Origin: Lasiosphaeria ovina
Taxonomy: Eukaryota; Ascomycota; Sordariomycetes; Sordariales; Lasiosphaeriaceae
Length of the DNA: 64,000 nt
Assembly: GCA_033439765.1 (NCBI GenBank)
Contig: JAULSN010000002.1
Span: 4,898,001-4,962,000, forward strand
Direction of reading: 5' to 3'
In this document: piece after piece, positions 26,596 to 39,115 of the stretch
Position numbering within the stretch: position 1 is the stretch's first letter
Layout: each line of letters starts with the position of its first letter
Notes under the pieces: model-generated
Told to the model about the DNA's origin: nothing
Seen by the model: only the letters and a program-made list of their open reading frames with translations
The model's database searches: none
Program-made: the position numbers and the translations under genes

Positions 26596-28357
26596 CCCCG
26601 ACCAGCGATTGACGTGCTCAAAAAGACCGATGGGAGGAGTGCCGAATGTCTCTGGAATGAGGCTGCCGAGGGCTCAGTCGATATGAAAGTCGTGTAGGCT
26701 TGTTGGTCGGCGCAGTTTCCCATGTGTGGCAGGCGGCGGCGGCTGGCGTCCGGCTCACAGCCCACGGGCCGTCTTCTCTCAATTTCCGTCTCTCTGTCTC
26801 TGGTCCCTGTGTTGTCTGTGACCTCGATCCTGGGTATGTCAGATCTCGAGGTCTGCCACCCCCCACATGGCTTGAAGACCCCCAAGTCTCTCCACGACCA
26901 GTCTCTCCCGCGCCCTGTTACCTGGCCAGATATTCAGAGATGCGCGCACAGGAGTGTTGAGATGGACAGAGGTCTAGCAGCGGGGGCTGTAGCGAGGCGG
27001 AGGGGCGAGGCAATTCGACTTGCAGCGTCTGGAATGGTGTGTACAACTCCGGCTTCTTTTCTGTTGTCGGGCCCGAAGTTGTATGGCGAGGTGCGTCTAA
27101 CTGCTCCACGAGTCGACGTCAAGATTTAATCTGGCGTCGAGGCTGCCAGGGGAGTGGGAGGGCAGATGGATGCTGTCGAACACCGGGTGGCAGGGAGACA
27201 AAGAGAGGATGATGCTCTGGAATGAGAGGAGACGGGGGGACTCGGAAGCTGGATGCCCAGCGGCGGGCAGACCGACTTTCCAGAGGCACGGGAATCGGCA
27301 GATTGTCGGGTGGTTCTTGAGCAACAGGGAGCGTGAGAATGCTGCTCTGGGCGGATGGCGGAAGGAGGCAGCAAGCAGGCACGGGACGGCGGAAAGTTGA
27401 GGTGCAAGCTCTCGAGAGTCTGGGGGAATGCTTCTGATAACAGAAGGGTCGGGCTAGGTATCCGTCAGGCAGGCCGGAAGGTGTTGCTTTGAGCAAAAGT
27501 AAGTATTGCAGGCTTGGAATTTCGGCTGAGACTCGAAACAGCTTTTCGGATGGAGCGTGCAAAGGAGCCGTTAGTTGGTATGTTAGGTTGTTTCGTGAAC
27601 GGGATGGTCTGTGTTTTTCTGGGCGTTGACATCCAATCGCTCAGCGGCGGGTTTGCACGGCGTCGACGCACCATTCGTTTTGCAGTGGCGGCTCAGGTTG
27701 CCGGACCTGAAAGAGGCTGCCTGTGCCTGTGCCTGAGCATGTGGTGCTAACTAACTCGCGGCAACTGCAAGCCCCCCAGCCTCAGGTAGATCGGTATGAC
27801 TAAGAGTGCATGGGGCTACTAGTGAGGGACCACCCGCCCCAACTCCCCCCGCTCTAGGGCCTCGGGGATCCGAGGATGCCAACCTGCCAACCTGGAACCT
27901 AAGGTCGGGTAGACTAGATTTAGGTTCAAACATGGAGATCGCCAGCTGCTCGCTCCCAAGATCCTTTGAAGCCAATCACCTAGTGCCGTTTCATCTCCTT
28001 GGCCTTTTGTGGTTAATCTCAGGACTTCATGCAGGCAGAGACGACTAACGACCTCGGGCTTCTTTTTCTCCTTATACACGTGCTGTACGGAATACGGCTT
28101 ATATCATTTCAAATTCACGCAGGCTCCGTGGATGGATGTCAGGGCTCGGCGTCTCATACGCAGCCCTGCACTACGGCACGGCACAACGGCCGTAGCCACC
28201 TGCTAGACTAGCCCTGGTCGGGTAGGTCCATATCCACGGTAATCAGGCTTGCATGTGAACACTGAAACTGCCTAATAATATATGTTGGTCAGGCCTCCCC
28301 CAAAACCACGCGCCTCTCTCTCTTTCACGCCAAGTCTCGCCTCGTATGTACTCCACC
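26596..28357. other. intergenic region upstream of the 24635-26595 gene
   Basis: About 1.76 kb with no supported gene, between two minus-strand genes: the promoter side of one and the 3' side of the IAH1-like gene. Small ORFs at 26700-28080 overlap in opposing frames and carry no motif. Confidence 0.5.
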
Positions 28358-29482
28358 TCAGGTCCGCCGCCAGTACTCGTCCTCGCTCAACCACGGCGCC
28401 ACGCGATGGTCGGGAAGCACATAGGCGACCCTGTCCTCTTGGGGGGTTCCCGCCCACTCGGCGCCGACGAGCGGCTCGACCAGGTCGTAGAAGACGCGAT
28501 ACGCCTCGGAGCTCATATGCAGGCCGTCAGGCAGCAGGTGTTCCAGATGCCCGCGCACGCCGCTCCCGGGGTCGCCCAGCACGGCGCCGCTGCTGGCGTC
28601 GAAGCCCGGTGTCTTGGCGACGGCTGTCTCCATCAGCGCTTTCCATAGGTCTACGAGGATGACGTCCGGGTTGGCCGCGGCGACCTGGCGGACCGCCTCC
28701 GAGTATTCCGCGCTGATCTTGGCCTCTCTCGTCGCCTGGCCATGGCCGTCGGCGACATCTTTGCTGGCGATGTGGATCTCGTCAAGTGGCGGCGGCGTGA
28801 TCAGGACGATCTTGGGCTTGTGCGCCGCGATGTTTGGGTGCGTGATGATGCGCGTCAGGTTGATCTTGAACCTGTCCAGGGGCACATGCTGCCTGTTGGT
28901 GGGCAGCGGGAGGGAGGCATCATTGGCCCCAAACAAGACGAGCTAAGCCGCGAGTCCGATCAGATGTCTGTCTATCTCGGTGGGCACAGCTTGAGGGAAC
29001 GCACGAGATACTCAATCTTTGACCCGGCCGGCGCCGGCGAGGGGAAGATGCGTGGCAAGGCCTGGAGAGCATTGGATGTGTTATAGCCTGAGAGGCCGCG
29101 ATTGACGACATCAAGGCGGCGGAGGCAATCTGGAACCAAAGCAACCGGGTCAGCACGCCGAAATTGCTGCCGGGGCAGGTAGGTACCCCTCGTGCGGCTC
29201 GGACTTTGGCCGGGGGTCGGGGCACGGGCTTCTCGACGGCGCCCGGGAAAGACGGCACTCACGTGTCTCCAAGGCGGCTTGGAATGAGAAGCCGTCAGGG
29301 CGGACGGCCTGCTGAAACAAACTATCGCCAAACAGGATGACCTGGGGATAAGGAGCCTAGGTGGTAAGGAACATGGCGGGCGAGCGGCTGTCAGTAGAGC
29401 TCGTTGACCGTTTTGAGCGGACCCGAGGCAACCTAGGTAAGGTTGGGGGGGGGGGGCGCATATGGTCTTGGCTTACCGCCAT
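28358..29482 (-). CDS. IAH1: isoamyl acetate-hydrolysing esterase-like GDSL/SGNH hydrolase
   Basis: An SGNH-fold esterase similar to yeast Iah1, which hydrolyses acetate esters. Exons on the minus strand are 29482-29477 (only ATG GCG), 29356-29263, 29129-29005 and 28942-28358, giving 269 aa. Block I is VILFGDSLFQ, nucleophile S14. Block II is VNRGLSGYN. Block III is LFGANDAS, restored across the third intron. Block V is LLPDGLHMS, giving D214 and H217. The six-base first coding exon is needed because the frame upstream of the GDSL block meets a TAG that is itself the acceptor CCTAG. The only ATG with a good donor (GTAAGC) and a CTGAC branch site is at 29482. Length fits the family (about 240-270 aa). 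The symbol is by homology of motifs. Confidence 0.88.
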
Positions 29483-31331
29483 TGCGTATTATGGGAGTCT
29501 GTCGACTCAGACTGCTATCTTTTCGGCCGCAGGCACGGGGCTCTTTGGCCACAAGAGAACTCGGCTGAGGAAGCAAAGCCGGACAGGCGTCCCCTCATAT
29601 AGCGTTGCCGACTAGTTTGTTACCTTAACTGTCGCGGTGACACGGGATGCTGGGTCGCCCCACCGCAATCCTCTGTTGGGCTTTCGGCTCTGCTCAATGG
29701 TCTGGACTCTGTTCCCCACATGAAACATGGAACATTGGCTACTGCGGACGGTCTGGGTTGAGGCGGCCGGCCCTATGAGTGCCCAGATAGCTAATTTGCC
29801 CGCTTAAACGTCAAGTAGGATTATTCCATGGCGTGCCGGGCGCAGAAGCCGTGCTAAGTGCTAAGTGCTGAGTGCTAAGTGTTCGCAGCTGAGGCGAGGC
29901 GACTAGCAGGGCATAGTAGCCGGAATCGGGATCGGAGGAAGACGGACTTTGGCAACCGGCGGGGCTTTCCAGCCTGCGTATTCAGCTTCCCAGGTTCCAG
30001 GTTCAGATGACCGTGCGAGTATGGATGTGCGGTATGTAAGGTAGTGCAGTGCTTGTACAGTACATACATGTATGCACATTACATGCAAGCCAAAGCTCAG
30101 AGCACGTTTTTGCTCGTGGCCCGTCCAGTCACGCCGACGAACCACTGCGTCGGGAGCCCATTCCACTGTTCCAGTGCCGTGGGCCAACCAAGACGAGCCA
30201 GGCAGCCTTCCATTTGGGTTGGGCAAGACCGCCTTGATCACCCTTACCTCACACTCACTGCGGAATATTGCATGCCGAGAGAGGTCCGGATGGTGGGCCC
30301 TCAGTCTGATGGCACTTCATTGGCATGGCATTCCGCGCGTTGTCCACCATCCACAATCGTCCTCAATAATAATGCATCCAAGCCAAGCCTGCAAGACGAT
30401 AACTGACGGTGAGCAGCCACCCCTGCAAACAGCAAAGCGCCCGCTGGGCTTCTGCGTGCGCTCAGCTCCTCCCGGTCAAAGCTGGCGAGACTAGCGGTCA
30501 CATGAAAGCCTTTGGGTGTGCCTCTCTGAAGCTACTGTAGCTGTTGGTGGACGAAAAGACGGAAGACGGCAGCACCACCAGCCACCATGCCCTGGCACAG
30601 GCCGTGATAGGCTGGTGGTGGCCCTCAATTACGGCGCCGATCCGGCTCGGCGCAGGGGTCCGCTTCCACCGCTCTTACATAGTAGGTTGTCCTAAACTCC
30701 TTGGCCCGTCCTCGACTGCACTGTGCTGTTCTGGTCACTGTCACCCGCCAGCTCGTTCCGGGTGATAACGATGCGGGCGGCGACAGAAATGTCTCGGGCC
30801 ACTACAATCCAAATCTACTAGTCCAGACTTAAGCTTGGATTACTTGACTGATATCATCATGCCTAGATGCATACGTAGCAATCCGACACCTTAGCTGTTC
30901 GCTTGGCCTTTTGTTTCATCCTCGGTCAATGGCGGGTCATGATGGGACGAAACTTGCAGGCAAGGAGGGGAGGTTGTTGGCGGGCGACATTACACCGGGG
31001 GGAGGGGGAGGGGGGTGCGGGGTCCTCCACCCCTCATTCAGAATGAAAGGCTTATCGATAAACCCCACTTACCAACGGATACTCACTCGACATCATCAAC
31101 GCCACGGAAAGTATGGCGACATCATCACCAACCACAAAACACCAAACACCAACTTATCCGAGCAGGCCCTGTCAGCCCTGCCAGCCCAGTTAGCCCAGCC
31201 AACCTCTCCGACCCTTACCAGTCCTTCATTCGGGTCCACAGTGGCACCACCTCTGCTTTCCAAACAGAAAGCACGCCGCATCTGATCAAGTCCGCCCGCG
31301 GCTCAGACAGAGCCAACAAAATACTTAACAA
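29483..31331. other. divergent intergenic region
   Basis: About 1.85 kb between the IAH1-like and LysM genes; it should contain both promoters. A degenerate AAGTGCT tandem lies at 29851-29881. A G/T-rich patch near 30995-31020 precedes the LysM gene. No gene is supported. Confidence 0.5.
29851..29881 (+). repeat. AAGTGCT short tandem repeat
   Basis: Four near-identical seven-base units (GTGCTAA type, one with GA) lie about 370 nt upstream of the IAH1-like start codon. Confidence 0.75.
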
Positions 31332-32663
31332 ATGGCCGAGGAACCCTCCTTCTGCTGCACCTGCACAACCCTCCTCTCGGATGTCCCGCGCCTGTCGGCC
31401 GCGTCAGAGAAGCCCCTACCAGACAACCGCCGCCTTGAAGACTGCTGCGGGCGAGTGATTTGCGGCGAATGTATAAGTGCATGTCTCCCTCCTTCACTCT
31501 CTCCCGCTCACGTTCTACTGTCTCATGTTCCACTTTCGGGCCTCGCCCCCTTTTTCCTCTCCGTGTCACCCGAACAAAATATACCCCTGTCTGCCTTGCC
31601 TTGCCTTGCCCTGCTTTGGCCTTGGCTAGAACCTGTCTGCCCCAACCTCAATCGCATGTGATGAAACAGAAAATAAACCCAACGTGAATTTCTTATTCTT
31701 TTGTAATCTGTCTAAATCTCGGCCTTCTGATTTGATTGTGATCTGGTCTGACATGTTATTATCCCGTCGGGGCTTGTGTTGCAACTGTTACAGAAAAACC
31801 CCCGTTTCGGCGGTTACTGTCCCTTTTGCCAGACCGCGCCGTCGTCGCCGTCGCCGTCGTCATCCTCAGCCCACCACGTATCCGTATTACCTTTCCCATC
31901 ATTATCAAGCAGTGCTCCGCGGAACAGGCACCACCAGCAGCAGTATCAGCAGCAGGACCCCCAACTCCCTTCCTACGCAGCTGTTTCCAACCTGGCCGCG
32001 CCTCCGCCGTACACGGCGACCCCAACAACCGTCGCCGCCGCCGCCGCCCAACCTGCGCCGCCAGCGTATGACGCCGGCGGGGAGCAGGGAGCGGCCGCCG
32101 CGGCGCAGAGCGACGAGAAAGGCGGTGCGTCCCCTTCATATTCCTCCTCTTCTCCCTCATCATCCTCACCAACCCCCTCCTCTCCGGCGGCGGCGGTGAG
32201 GGAAGACACGCTGCACTTCCTCGACCACGAGCACGACACAGTCCTATCGCTATCGCTGCGGTACGGGGTGTCTGCGGCGGCGCTGCGGCGGGCCAACAAC
32301 CTCGGCAGCGATTTCCTGCTGCAGGGCCGGCGCGCGGTGCTGATCCCGGGCGGCGGCGCGAGCCTGTCGCCGCGGCCCGTCGAGGGCGAGGAGGAGGAGG
32401 CCCGCAAGGCCAAGATCCGCCGCTGGATGGTGGCGACCAAGGTGGCGGACTACGACGTCGCCGTGCTGTACCTTGAGCAGGCGGGCTACGATTTCCACGA
32501 CGCCACCGAGGCCTATTTCGCCGACGAGGCCTGGGAGCGGGACCACCCTCTCGCTAGTGCTGCCAACGTCAACGGCCTGCGTTTGCCGTGGGCGAGGAGC
32601 CGTCGAGACGCGGCTCGGAGGACTGTAAATGGCGAGAGGCCCCCCTCGAAAAGAGTCACCTAG
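31332..32663 (+). CDS. intracellular zinc-finger / LysM-domain protein
   Basis: A fungal protein of unknown function with three parts. The N-terminus has RING-like cysteines: CCTCTTLL, then DCCGRVICGEC, then YCPFCQ. A Ser/Pro/Ala/Gln-rich linker follows. Then comes a single LysM motif at about residues 180-230 (DTVLSLSLRYGVSAAALRRANNL ends near IPG), and a helical UBA/CUE-like segment (KVADYDVAVLYLEQAGYDFHDATE). No signal peptide is visible, so the LysM is probably cytosolic, unlike secreted chitin-binding effectors. Exon 2 is 31794-32663. Exon 1 ends at 31478 if the intron uses a GC donor (GCATGT), giving 338 aa and the expected CI-x2-NPRF junction. The nearby GT donor at 31477 breaks the frame. 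The product is well supported; the exon 1 edge is less certain. Confidence 0.82.
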
Positions 32664-32925
32664 TGCTGACTTCGGACAATTGCTGCACAAGCAAGACACG
32701 CGTGGTTTACTAGAGGCGGCACCTAGGGATATAGACATTGTGATTCTTGCTGTATACTACTCGAACAAATCCGCTTGGGGATTCCCGTCATAACTTCTTA
32801 CACTTTCCGAAACGCCATCCTGCCTGCCCGCTGCTATCCGCTAAACCATGAGCGCCTGCTGTAAAAAGTATCCCAAACAAACCAAACTACCGCCTAGACC
32901 CATCATATAGAGCTCGTCATGGTCA
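32664..32925. other. short convergent 3' gap
   Basis: A 262-nt gap between the converging LysM and RSE1 stop codons. It must hold both 3' UTRs, so the transcripts may overlap. Confidence 0.5.
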
Positions 32926-35900
32926 TCAGAAAGCAGACCGCGTTCGAATGTCCTGCAGCGAGTTAGTAAGAGTGGCCCCTTCAAGAGGACTAATGGGGGG
33001 ACTAAACATACCGAAATCTTGCGCTCAATCTCTCGAACCGACCGGTCGAGCTCGCCGGCAATCATCTGCTTCTTGTCGTTGGGAAGCAGGTTGTATCTCT
33101 CGCAAAGATCGCCATCAATGACGCCCTTGACTGGTGTATAGTAGCCCCGGTAGATGAGATGGTCGCGGCCTGCTAGAGGTGGGTCCTCACTTCGCATGTG
33201 GTTCTCTAGACTCTGGAAAAAGTCTACGTCCTCCCGGCTGATGAACGGGATCAGCACTCCAATGGTGCCTTGTAGTCCGCTCCAGACTAGAACTTCTTGG
33301 CCGCCCACCACGAGGCTGGTTTTGCAGATGCTGGTCGGAAGGTCTTGCGTGTAGAAGTGCGTCATAAGGCTAAGACGATTCGGCGCACCATGCAAATAGT
33401 CTCGCGCGTGCGTGAGATGAATTTCAGAGCCCGGCTCATCGGTTTCGGTGCTGACCTTATCAGGACACCGCAGAACCCAGAGGTTGCCAAATTTATCTCC
33501 TCCCGCAACCGAGTCATAGTCAACCATCGTCGTGCATGTCGTCCATCGGTTGATTGAGTCGTCAGCAAACGGCAGAAGCTTGTGGCTGTCCGGCTTAAAG
33601 GTTACGTAAGTAATGCCTTGCTGGACATCGCCGACCACGATGCGATTTCCTTGCGCCTGCAGCGTGACAATAAGCTGCGGCGCCACATCTGCCTGCACTT
33701 TTCGGAGGAGTTGCCTAAGACCCAGATCGTAAACTCGCAGCGTCTTGCCCACGCCGACGAGGAGACGTCCTTGGAACGGCATCAATGCCATTGGGGGCTC
33801 TTCGACTTTGGTTTTGTGTATGAACTCTAGCTCTCTGCCGTCTTCGTGGAACCGGTAGACATGGATATATCCTTCAGTGAACTGACGCGGATTCAGAACC
33901 ATGTCTTTCCCTGTGCCAACAACAAGAAAGCTTTCGCCTTCTTGGCTCGCAAACGGAACAACAGCCGCGCTGACGGCGGCTTCGTTGTCGCTGAGATCGA
34001 TCTTGCTAAGAACGCTCGGCTCATCTCCGAGAGGGTCGATAATGCTGATACAGGATGCCCATCGACCCTTGGCTGGAGGGTGTCCGAACTCCTCGGGCGG
34101 TAGTATTTTTGCATCTCCGTTCGCCACGTTCGGCTGTTCGAGCAACTTCGCCTGTAGCTCAGGAGGCAGAGTGTTGTTTTCTGCCTCGATGGTGTAGAAA
34201 TAAAGCTGCTCGGGGTGCTTCACGAGCTGTTTTGGTGTGTATGTTAGCGGCACCGACTTCTGAATGAGATTGTCACCTAGTCCCTCGACCTTGAAGATCC
34301 TACATTGTGCGTTAGCCGACATGCAGGAGCAAGAAGTTAAAAGAGCGTGTGCCAGAAAGAGCTGCGTCAGAAGGAACAATTGATTTACAAACCGTAATTT
34401 GTAGTCAATACCTCATTGCCAATTGGCTTTGGAATCCCTTTTATCATCATGTAGGGTAGGGGAGTAGGCAAAGAAGAGAAAAAAGAGCATACCTTAAGAA
34501 ATTTGCTTGGATCCCCACTACACCTTCCAAACACTCCTGACTGCTGAAGTTCCAACCGTGGTTAAGGTCTTGGTAACTCAACGGCGTCATCATGAATGCT
34601 TTGGTCAGCGGATGAGTATATCCCAGCCAGGTCCTCGAGTTCAAGGCTAGGACGCAAGGCTGATTCTGAACCGAAACCTGGAAGAGTTTGGTCGGCTTCG
34701 GTCCTAGGAACTTTTGACGAGTATCGGTGAGCTCGCCGGTAACTTCGTCTAGGACGGTCCGTAGATAGACTCCCGAGTGAAGACCAATGTGAAGATATAA
34801 CGTGGACCCGCCTGAGGAATCTTCCATAGCCATGATAGACAGAGACGAAGGGGCCGCGGTCAGGGCTTGGACCGACTTCATTTCCAGAGTGGTCTCAGGG
34901 TCGAGGCTGAGAATCCGGACAGTACAATCGTCGCACCCCACGGCTAGGAAGGAGCTTCTCTTGTGTCCTTCTGGGACCTTGCCAAGACTGAGGCAGGTAA
35001 CAGTGCCGGTCATCTCCTTCTTCTCGTCATACTCTGCCAGGTTACCATCGGACTCGACCTCGAAATACACTATTTCGCCGGAGCTGAGGGCGAGGACAAC
35101 CTGGCTTTCGTTGGTTGCAGCGGCGACGATGGATCGATGCTGTGGTGCCGGCCAGTCGTTCACACGACCTTTGACAATGTGGCGAATTCCCTTGGGGTGG
35201 ACCTGAATCAAGCCTTCCTCGCCCAGCTGTTGCGCAGCTAGGGTCGTCACATCCGACATGAAGCCCGAGTCTTGAACCTCCTCCACCGTCTCTCCTATGC
35301 TCAAAACAAGCGTCGCATTGGCGAAGGACATGACGATGTAGGCATCGAACTCATCATCCCTCGCGAGTTTGGTCGTCCAGACGGCCGAGGGCGTGCCAGG
35401 CAACTCCTCACCAACAATCTCAGTCACCTCCAGACCGTTCTTAAGCGACCGGAATGTGCTCCTTGCCCCGCTTCCGCAGATGGAGTATATTTGCGGCGCG
35501 TCCTCACCTGTCAGGTTGGCAACCTTGCAATCAACCAAGGGGTTCATTGCATCCATGCTTTGGACAAGGATCAGATTTTCAACTGGCCGGGGGTAAAAGT
35601 ATACGGGCGTATACAAGGCCCGGGCGTCGGTGGGAAACTCGTCACTGCTGAACTCGAGCTCGTCGTCGTCGTCTGCAAGCTTTTCAAACTGATACAAGTG
35701 GTGGTTGCCGAACTCGCTAGCCGCGAAGAGAAATCCACTCCTGAGAATGCACAAGCTGGTGGCCAGCGGGATTGTGTCAAAGTACTTGATCTTGAGCCGT
35801 TTGACCTCCCCGGTCGGATTGCCCTCACTGTCCTCGGCCATATCTATTGTAACCTTGAACAGGTCGCCGTCGCCAGACTGTAGGAGGAAGAAGAAAGCAC

Positions 35901-37024
35901 CCGCACTCCCCTTGAGTTTATGCATCATGCCCGATATGATTGTTCGCTTTCGCTGCGGGTCTTCGGTGGCTCCTCGCCGCCTGGGAATTGGGACGCGGAA
36001 GGCTTCCTGGTTTGAGTGCCGGTACGTGACGTTCTCTTCGCCGCAGACGAGCACACCGCTGGGGCCATCATTGCCGCCGGGAACCTGGAAGAGCATGGAC
36101 GAGGTCGGGTCGACAGTATCGGACCACTTCCTCACCACGTGGTTCAGACCCAGGTCAAGCTCGTAATACACAAGTTGCGTCTCGGCCTCTCCGCGGGCCT
36201 GGCCCGTGGGATCCAGATCGGCTTCGGAGTAGTCGAGCTCCAGAGCGGCAAATACAGGATTCGAATAGCCGACGTCAAGTGCGACGAGCGAGAGCACGAG
36301 AACGCCATGTTTGTGCGCCTCGAGGGGTGATGAGATTGTGAGCTCTGCTTGGGCATTCCGGTTCAAGACGTAGACGAGCTTGTTCTTCTCGATCGAGGCA
36401 ATCAGGCAGGCTCTACCTCTAGGGTCCGCTGCAAGATATTGGCCCGGAACAACACGGCGCGATCCTGATTTTCCAAACGTCTCGAGGTGGATACGCTCGA
36501 ACCTGTTCGTTTTGGGCATGTACTCGATGATAGCGATACGGCCCGAATCAGTTGCGAGGATTATGTAGTCTAGGAGACAGAGTAGTTTCCTTGTTTTAGC
36601 GGAGTCTGTCATGGGGTGGAACAATTGGGGGCGCCCGTTATTCGCAAGCCGCGAAGGCAGGCTGGAGATCTTGCAAGTGTGGAGATGCAATCCGCCAGCG
36701 CTGAGGGTCGGACCCAGAATCACTACTTGTTCAAGACGCGGGTTTGGAGAGGGGGGGGAGAGGGGAAGGGCGTTAATCACCTTTGTGACTGCCAGCCAAG
36801 CGAAATGATGAGATTGCCCTGATGATTCCAAATATGTCCTGCGACAGCAGCGTGTCGACCTTGAACTGCTTCGCGTCGGGCTGGAGGAGCGTGAGACGCG
36901 ATCCAGAGGCCGTGATGATCTGCTGCCCCCCAGTTCCCGAGAACTGGCCAACGAGGGCCTGCGAGATTGTCGACGGCGCCTGGATTGTCAGCGAGTACAT
37001 GAACATGTTCGATGTGGCCGCCAT
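32926..37024 (-). CDS. RSE1: pre-mRNA splicing factor RSE1 (SF3B3/SAP130)
   Basis: The large beta-propeller scaffold of the SF3b complex in U2 snRNP, acting in branch-site recognition in the nucleus. Exons on the minus strand are 37024-36781, 36569-34493, 34299-33012 and 32952-32926, giving 1211 aa, near the family's ~1210. The N-terminus [14 protein letters not shown] and the segments [29 protein letters not shown] and [20 protein letters not shown] are typical. The carboxyl end [11 protein letters not shown] is restored by a 27-nt terminal exon. Introns are 211, 193 and 59 nt, the second with a GCTAAC branch site. The C-terminal third is the CPSF-A region. It diverges from MSS51 across 470 bp and converges on the LysM gene. 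Confidence 0.97.
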
Positions 37025-37494
37025 GATTCCAGCTGTGCGCGGTAAGCCGGCGCGGCTTTGTTGTGGAGGTTCCTGCTACTGCTTGTTGAAATATGTTGGA
37101 TAATGTTGAGTGACAGGTTATTTGTTGTTCGAATTTGGAAGCACGCAAAGCTCGGTAGCCAAGAAAAAAAGTATTCGTTAAGGTAGGTTCAGAGCTTGCT
37201 TGCCAGCTGTACTGTGTAGGCGCCACACCCTGCAGAGCTTGGACCCTCGTCTGCCCCAATTCCGACGGGCGAAAACCCTGGGCCTAAACTGATAAGAGCT
37301 AGGGCGGTGTGGCTAGGGAAGCGCTGCCGGCTCCTCACGGAGCTTAATTTGCGGTACCTGAAGCTGCGCGGATCGACGCCCGCAACACTCCGTCCGGGCA
37401 ATTGACAAACGTCGTGGAGCTCCCAAAAAGTTAAGCCTACCTAGGCATCTCGAGTCGACCGCGAGCTTGAGGAGGCACGGCACGAATTACCGAA
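37025..37494. promoter_or_regulatory. divergent RSE1 / MSS51 promoter region
   Basis: Only 470 nt separate the two start codons, so both promoters share this interval. No clear TATA box. It contains a GGTAGG patch near 37182 and a CTACCTAGG near 37440. No ORF of note. Confidence 0.6.
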
Positions 37495-39115
37495 ATGGCT
37501 CTCCCTGCAGAGCTCGCGGCGCGCTCGGCGATACTGAGGATATGCACGCGATGCCGCACCTCGCCATTGTTGGGCAGCCAGAGCATACGAGCCAATGGCT
37601 TTCTTCCATCACGGCAGCAGCAGCAGCAGCGGTCGCTCCACCAGCCACGCATCGCCAACTCTCCTCGCTCCGTGAAGACCTCGGTCCCCCGACGGCTGTC
37701 ATCTGGCGTTGCGCAGCCGAGCTTCAGCCCGGGCGGCGTGGCTGCTGCAAACCGAGCAGGGACCGCTAAGAAGCCCGTCCTGCAACCCGACGACCTCTTT
37801 CACTCCTTCACGAACTCGCCCATCCCCGAAATCCGCCGCCGAGCTGCCTATATCAGACAGCACGGAAGCTGCCCCCACCCCGATCACCAGCCAGGAACGG
37901 GGGGTCAGCCGCCGGCCCATGTCGATTTCGAGTGCCCGGACTGCGGCATCCCCGTGTACTGCAGCAAGGAGCACTGGGCCGACGACTACGAGGCACACCT
38001 CGAGATATGCGACACGCTGCGGCAGATCAACGAGGACGACCATGACCTCCGGACCGGCCGCTATTTCCCCGAGTTTGAGTATGCCGGCCCCCAGATGGAG
38101 GAGGCCCTGGTCAACATGACAAACTGGGACACGTTCCTGTACACGCGGAACTTCCAGGCCATCAACCACGACCGGAGCATGAGGCAAGCCACTAGGCTGC
38201 TCACATTCCCGGTCACGGTAGCGAGCGTTCTGCACGAACTGAGCCCGTATAGCTACAAGTCGGATGGCAGAATAACTATCGAGGGTCTCAAGAGTTTCAG
38301 CGGTATGTCAAGTCCCTTCATAGACAACCATTGAGAACCCGCCAGCTGACGTCTGCAAAGCACTGCGATACACGCTGCATCCCCCCAAGTCGGGCGGCGG
38401 TACTGATATCAAGGGGCTCCGACCCGAGGCGCCTCCGGTGCGGCTGTTCATACTTGGGGCGCGGGCCGAGTCGTCGCTTCCCCGCGACGTATGGATCCAG
38501 CTGGCACATCTTTTCCCCTTGTCCCGATTTCATCTCATATTCATCGGCCCCGAGAGCATGGCCAACCGGGACGACGAGTTCCCGCTCCCGCCGCGCACTC
38601 CCTCGAATCGGTTCGGAGCCGTTGTCGAGGACCGGGTGTGGCCGTCCATGAAGATCAGCACGATCGTCGACTATTACCACAACATCCACAAGACGGGCGA
38701 ATTCTACCCGTACGACCCGTACTTTGACTGTTTCGTCCTCTTCCACCCGGGGCTGGGCCATCCTTCCAGCTCGCACGAGTGGGAGGAGACGATCCCTATG
38801 CTCCTCGAGACCAAGGCCCCTGTGATTGTCACTGGTTACACCCAAGCTGACATGGATCGTGATGTTGAATGGGTCAACCGGACGTCAGCCGGAGAGTTCG
38901 ACATACTAATGGAACCAGGCGAAAACACTTTCCGGAGTCTTCGGTGGGATCTGAACGACCTCGACCCCCAGGACATCAGTGCTGGCAATTGGGGAGTGTG
39001 GGCCTTCCGCGGGAAACGGTTAGTTGTTTTTGTCTTTCGTACATGCGTGCCCCATTCGCAAGATGCTAACCATCACTTCTTTCCCAGGTACGAGACGACT
39101 CGCAAGTCGCCGTGA
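37495..39115 (+). CDS. MSS51: MSS51-like mitochondrial translational regulator of COX1
   Basis: In yeast, Mss51 activates COX1 mRNA translation and chaperones new Cox1 at the inner membrane. Exons are 37495-38302, 38361-39018 and 39088-39115, giving 497 aa. The first ~60 residues are basic and lack acidic residues after position 6, like a mitochondrial presequence, with a short Q run. A MYND-like zinc region spans about 126-172: C126, C147, C150, C156, H168 and C172. Two Cys-Pro motifs, CPH at 126 and CPD at 147, match the position of the heme-sensing CP motifs known in yeast Mss51. The C-terminal domain includes RLFILGARAESSLP, HLIFIGPE and CFVLFHPGLGHP. The last exon adds only YETTRKSP. Confidence 0.95.
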
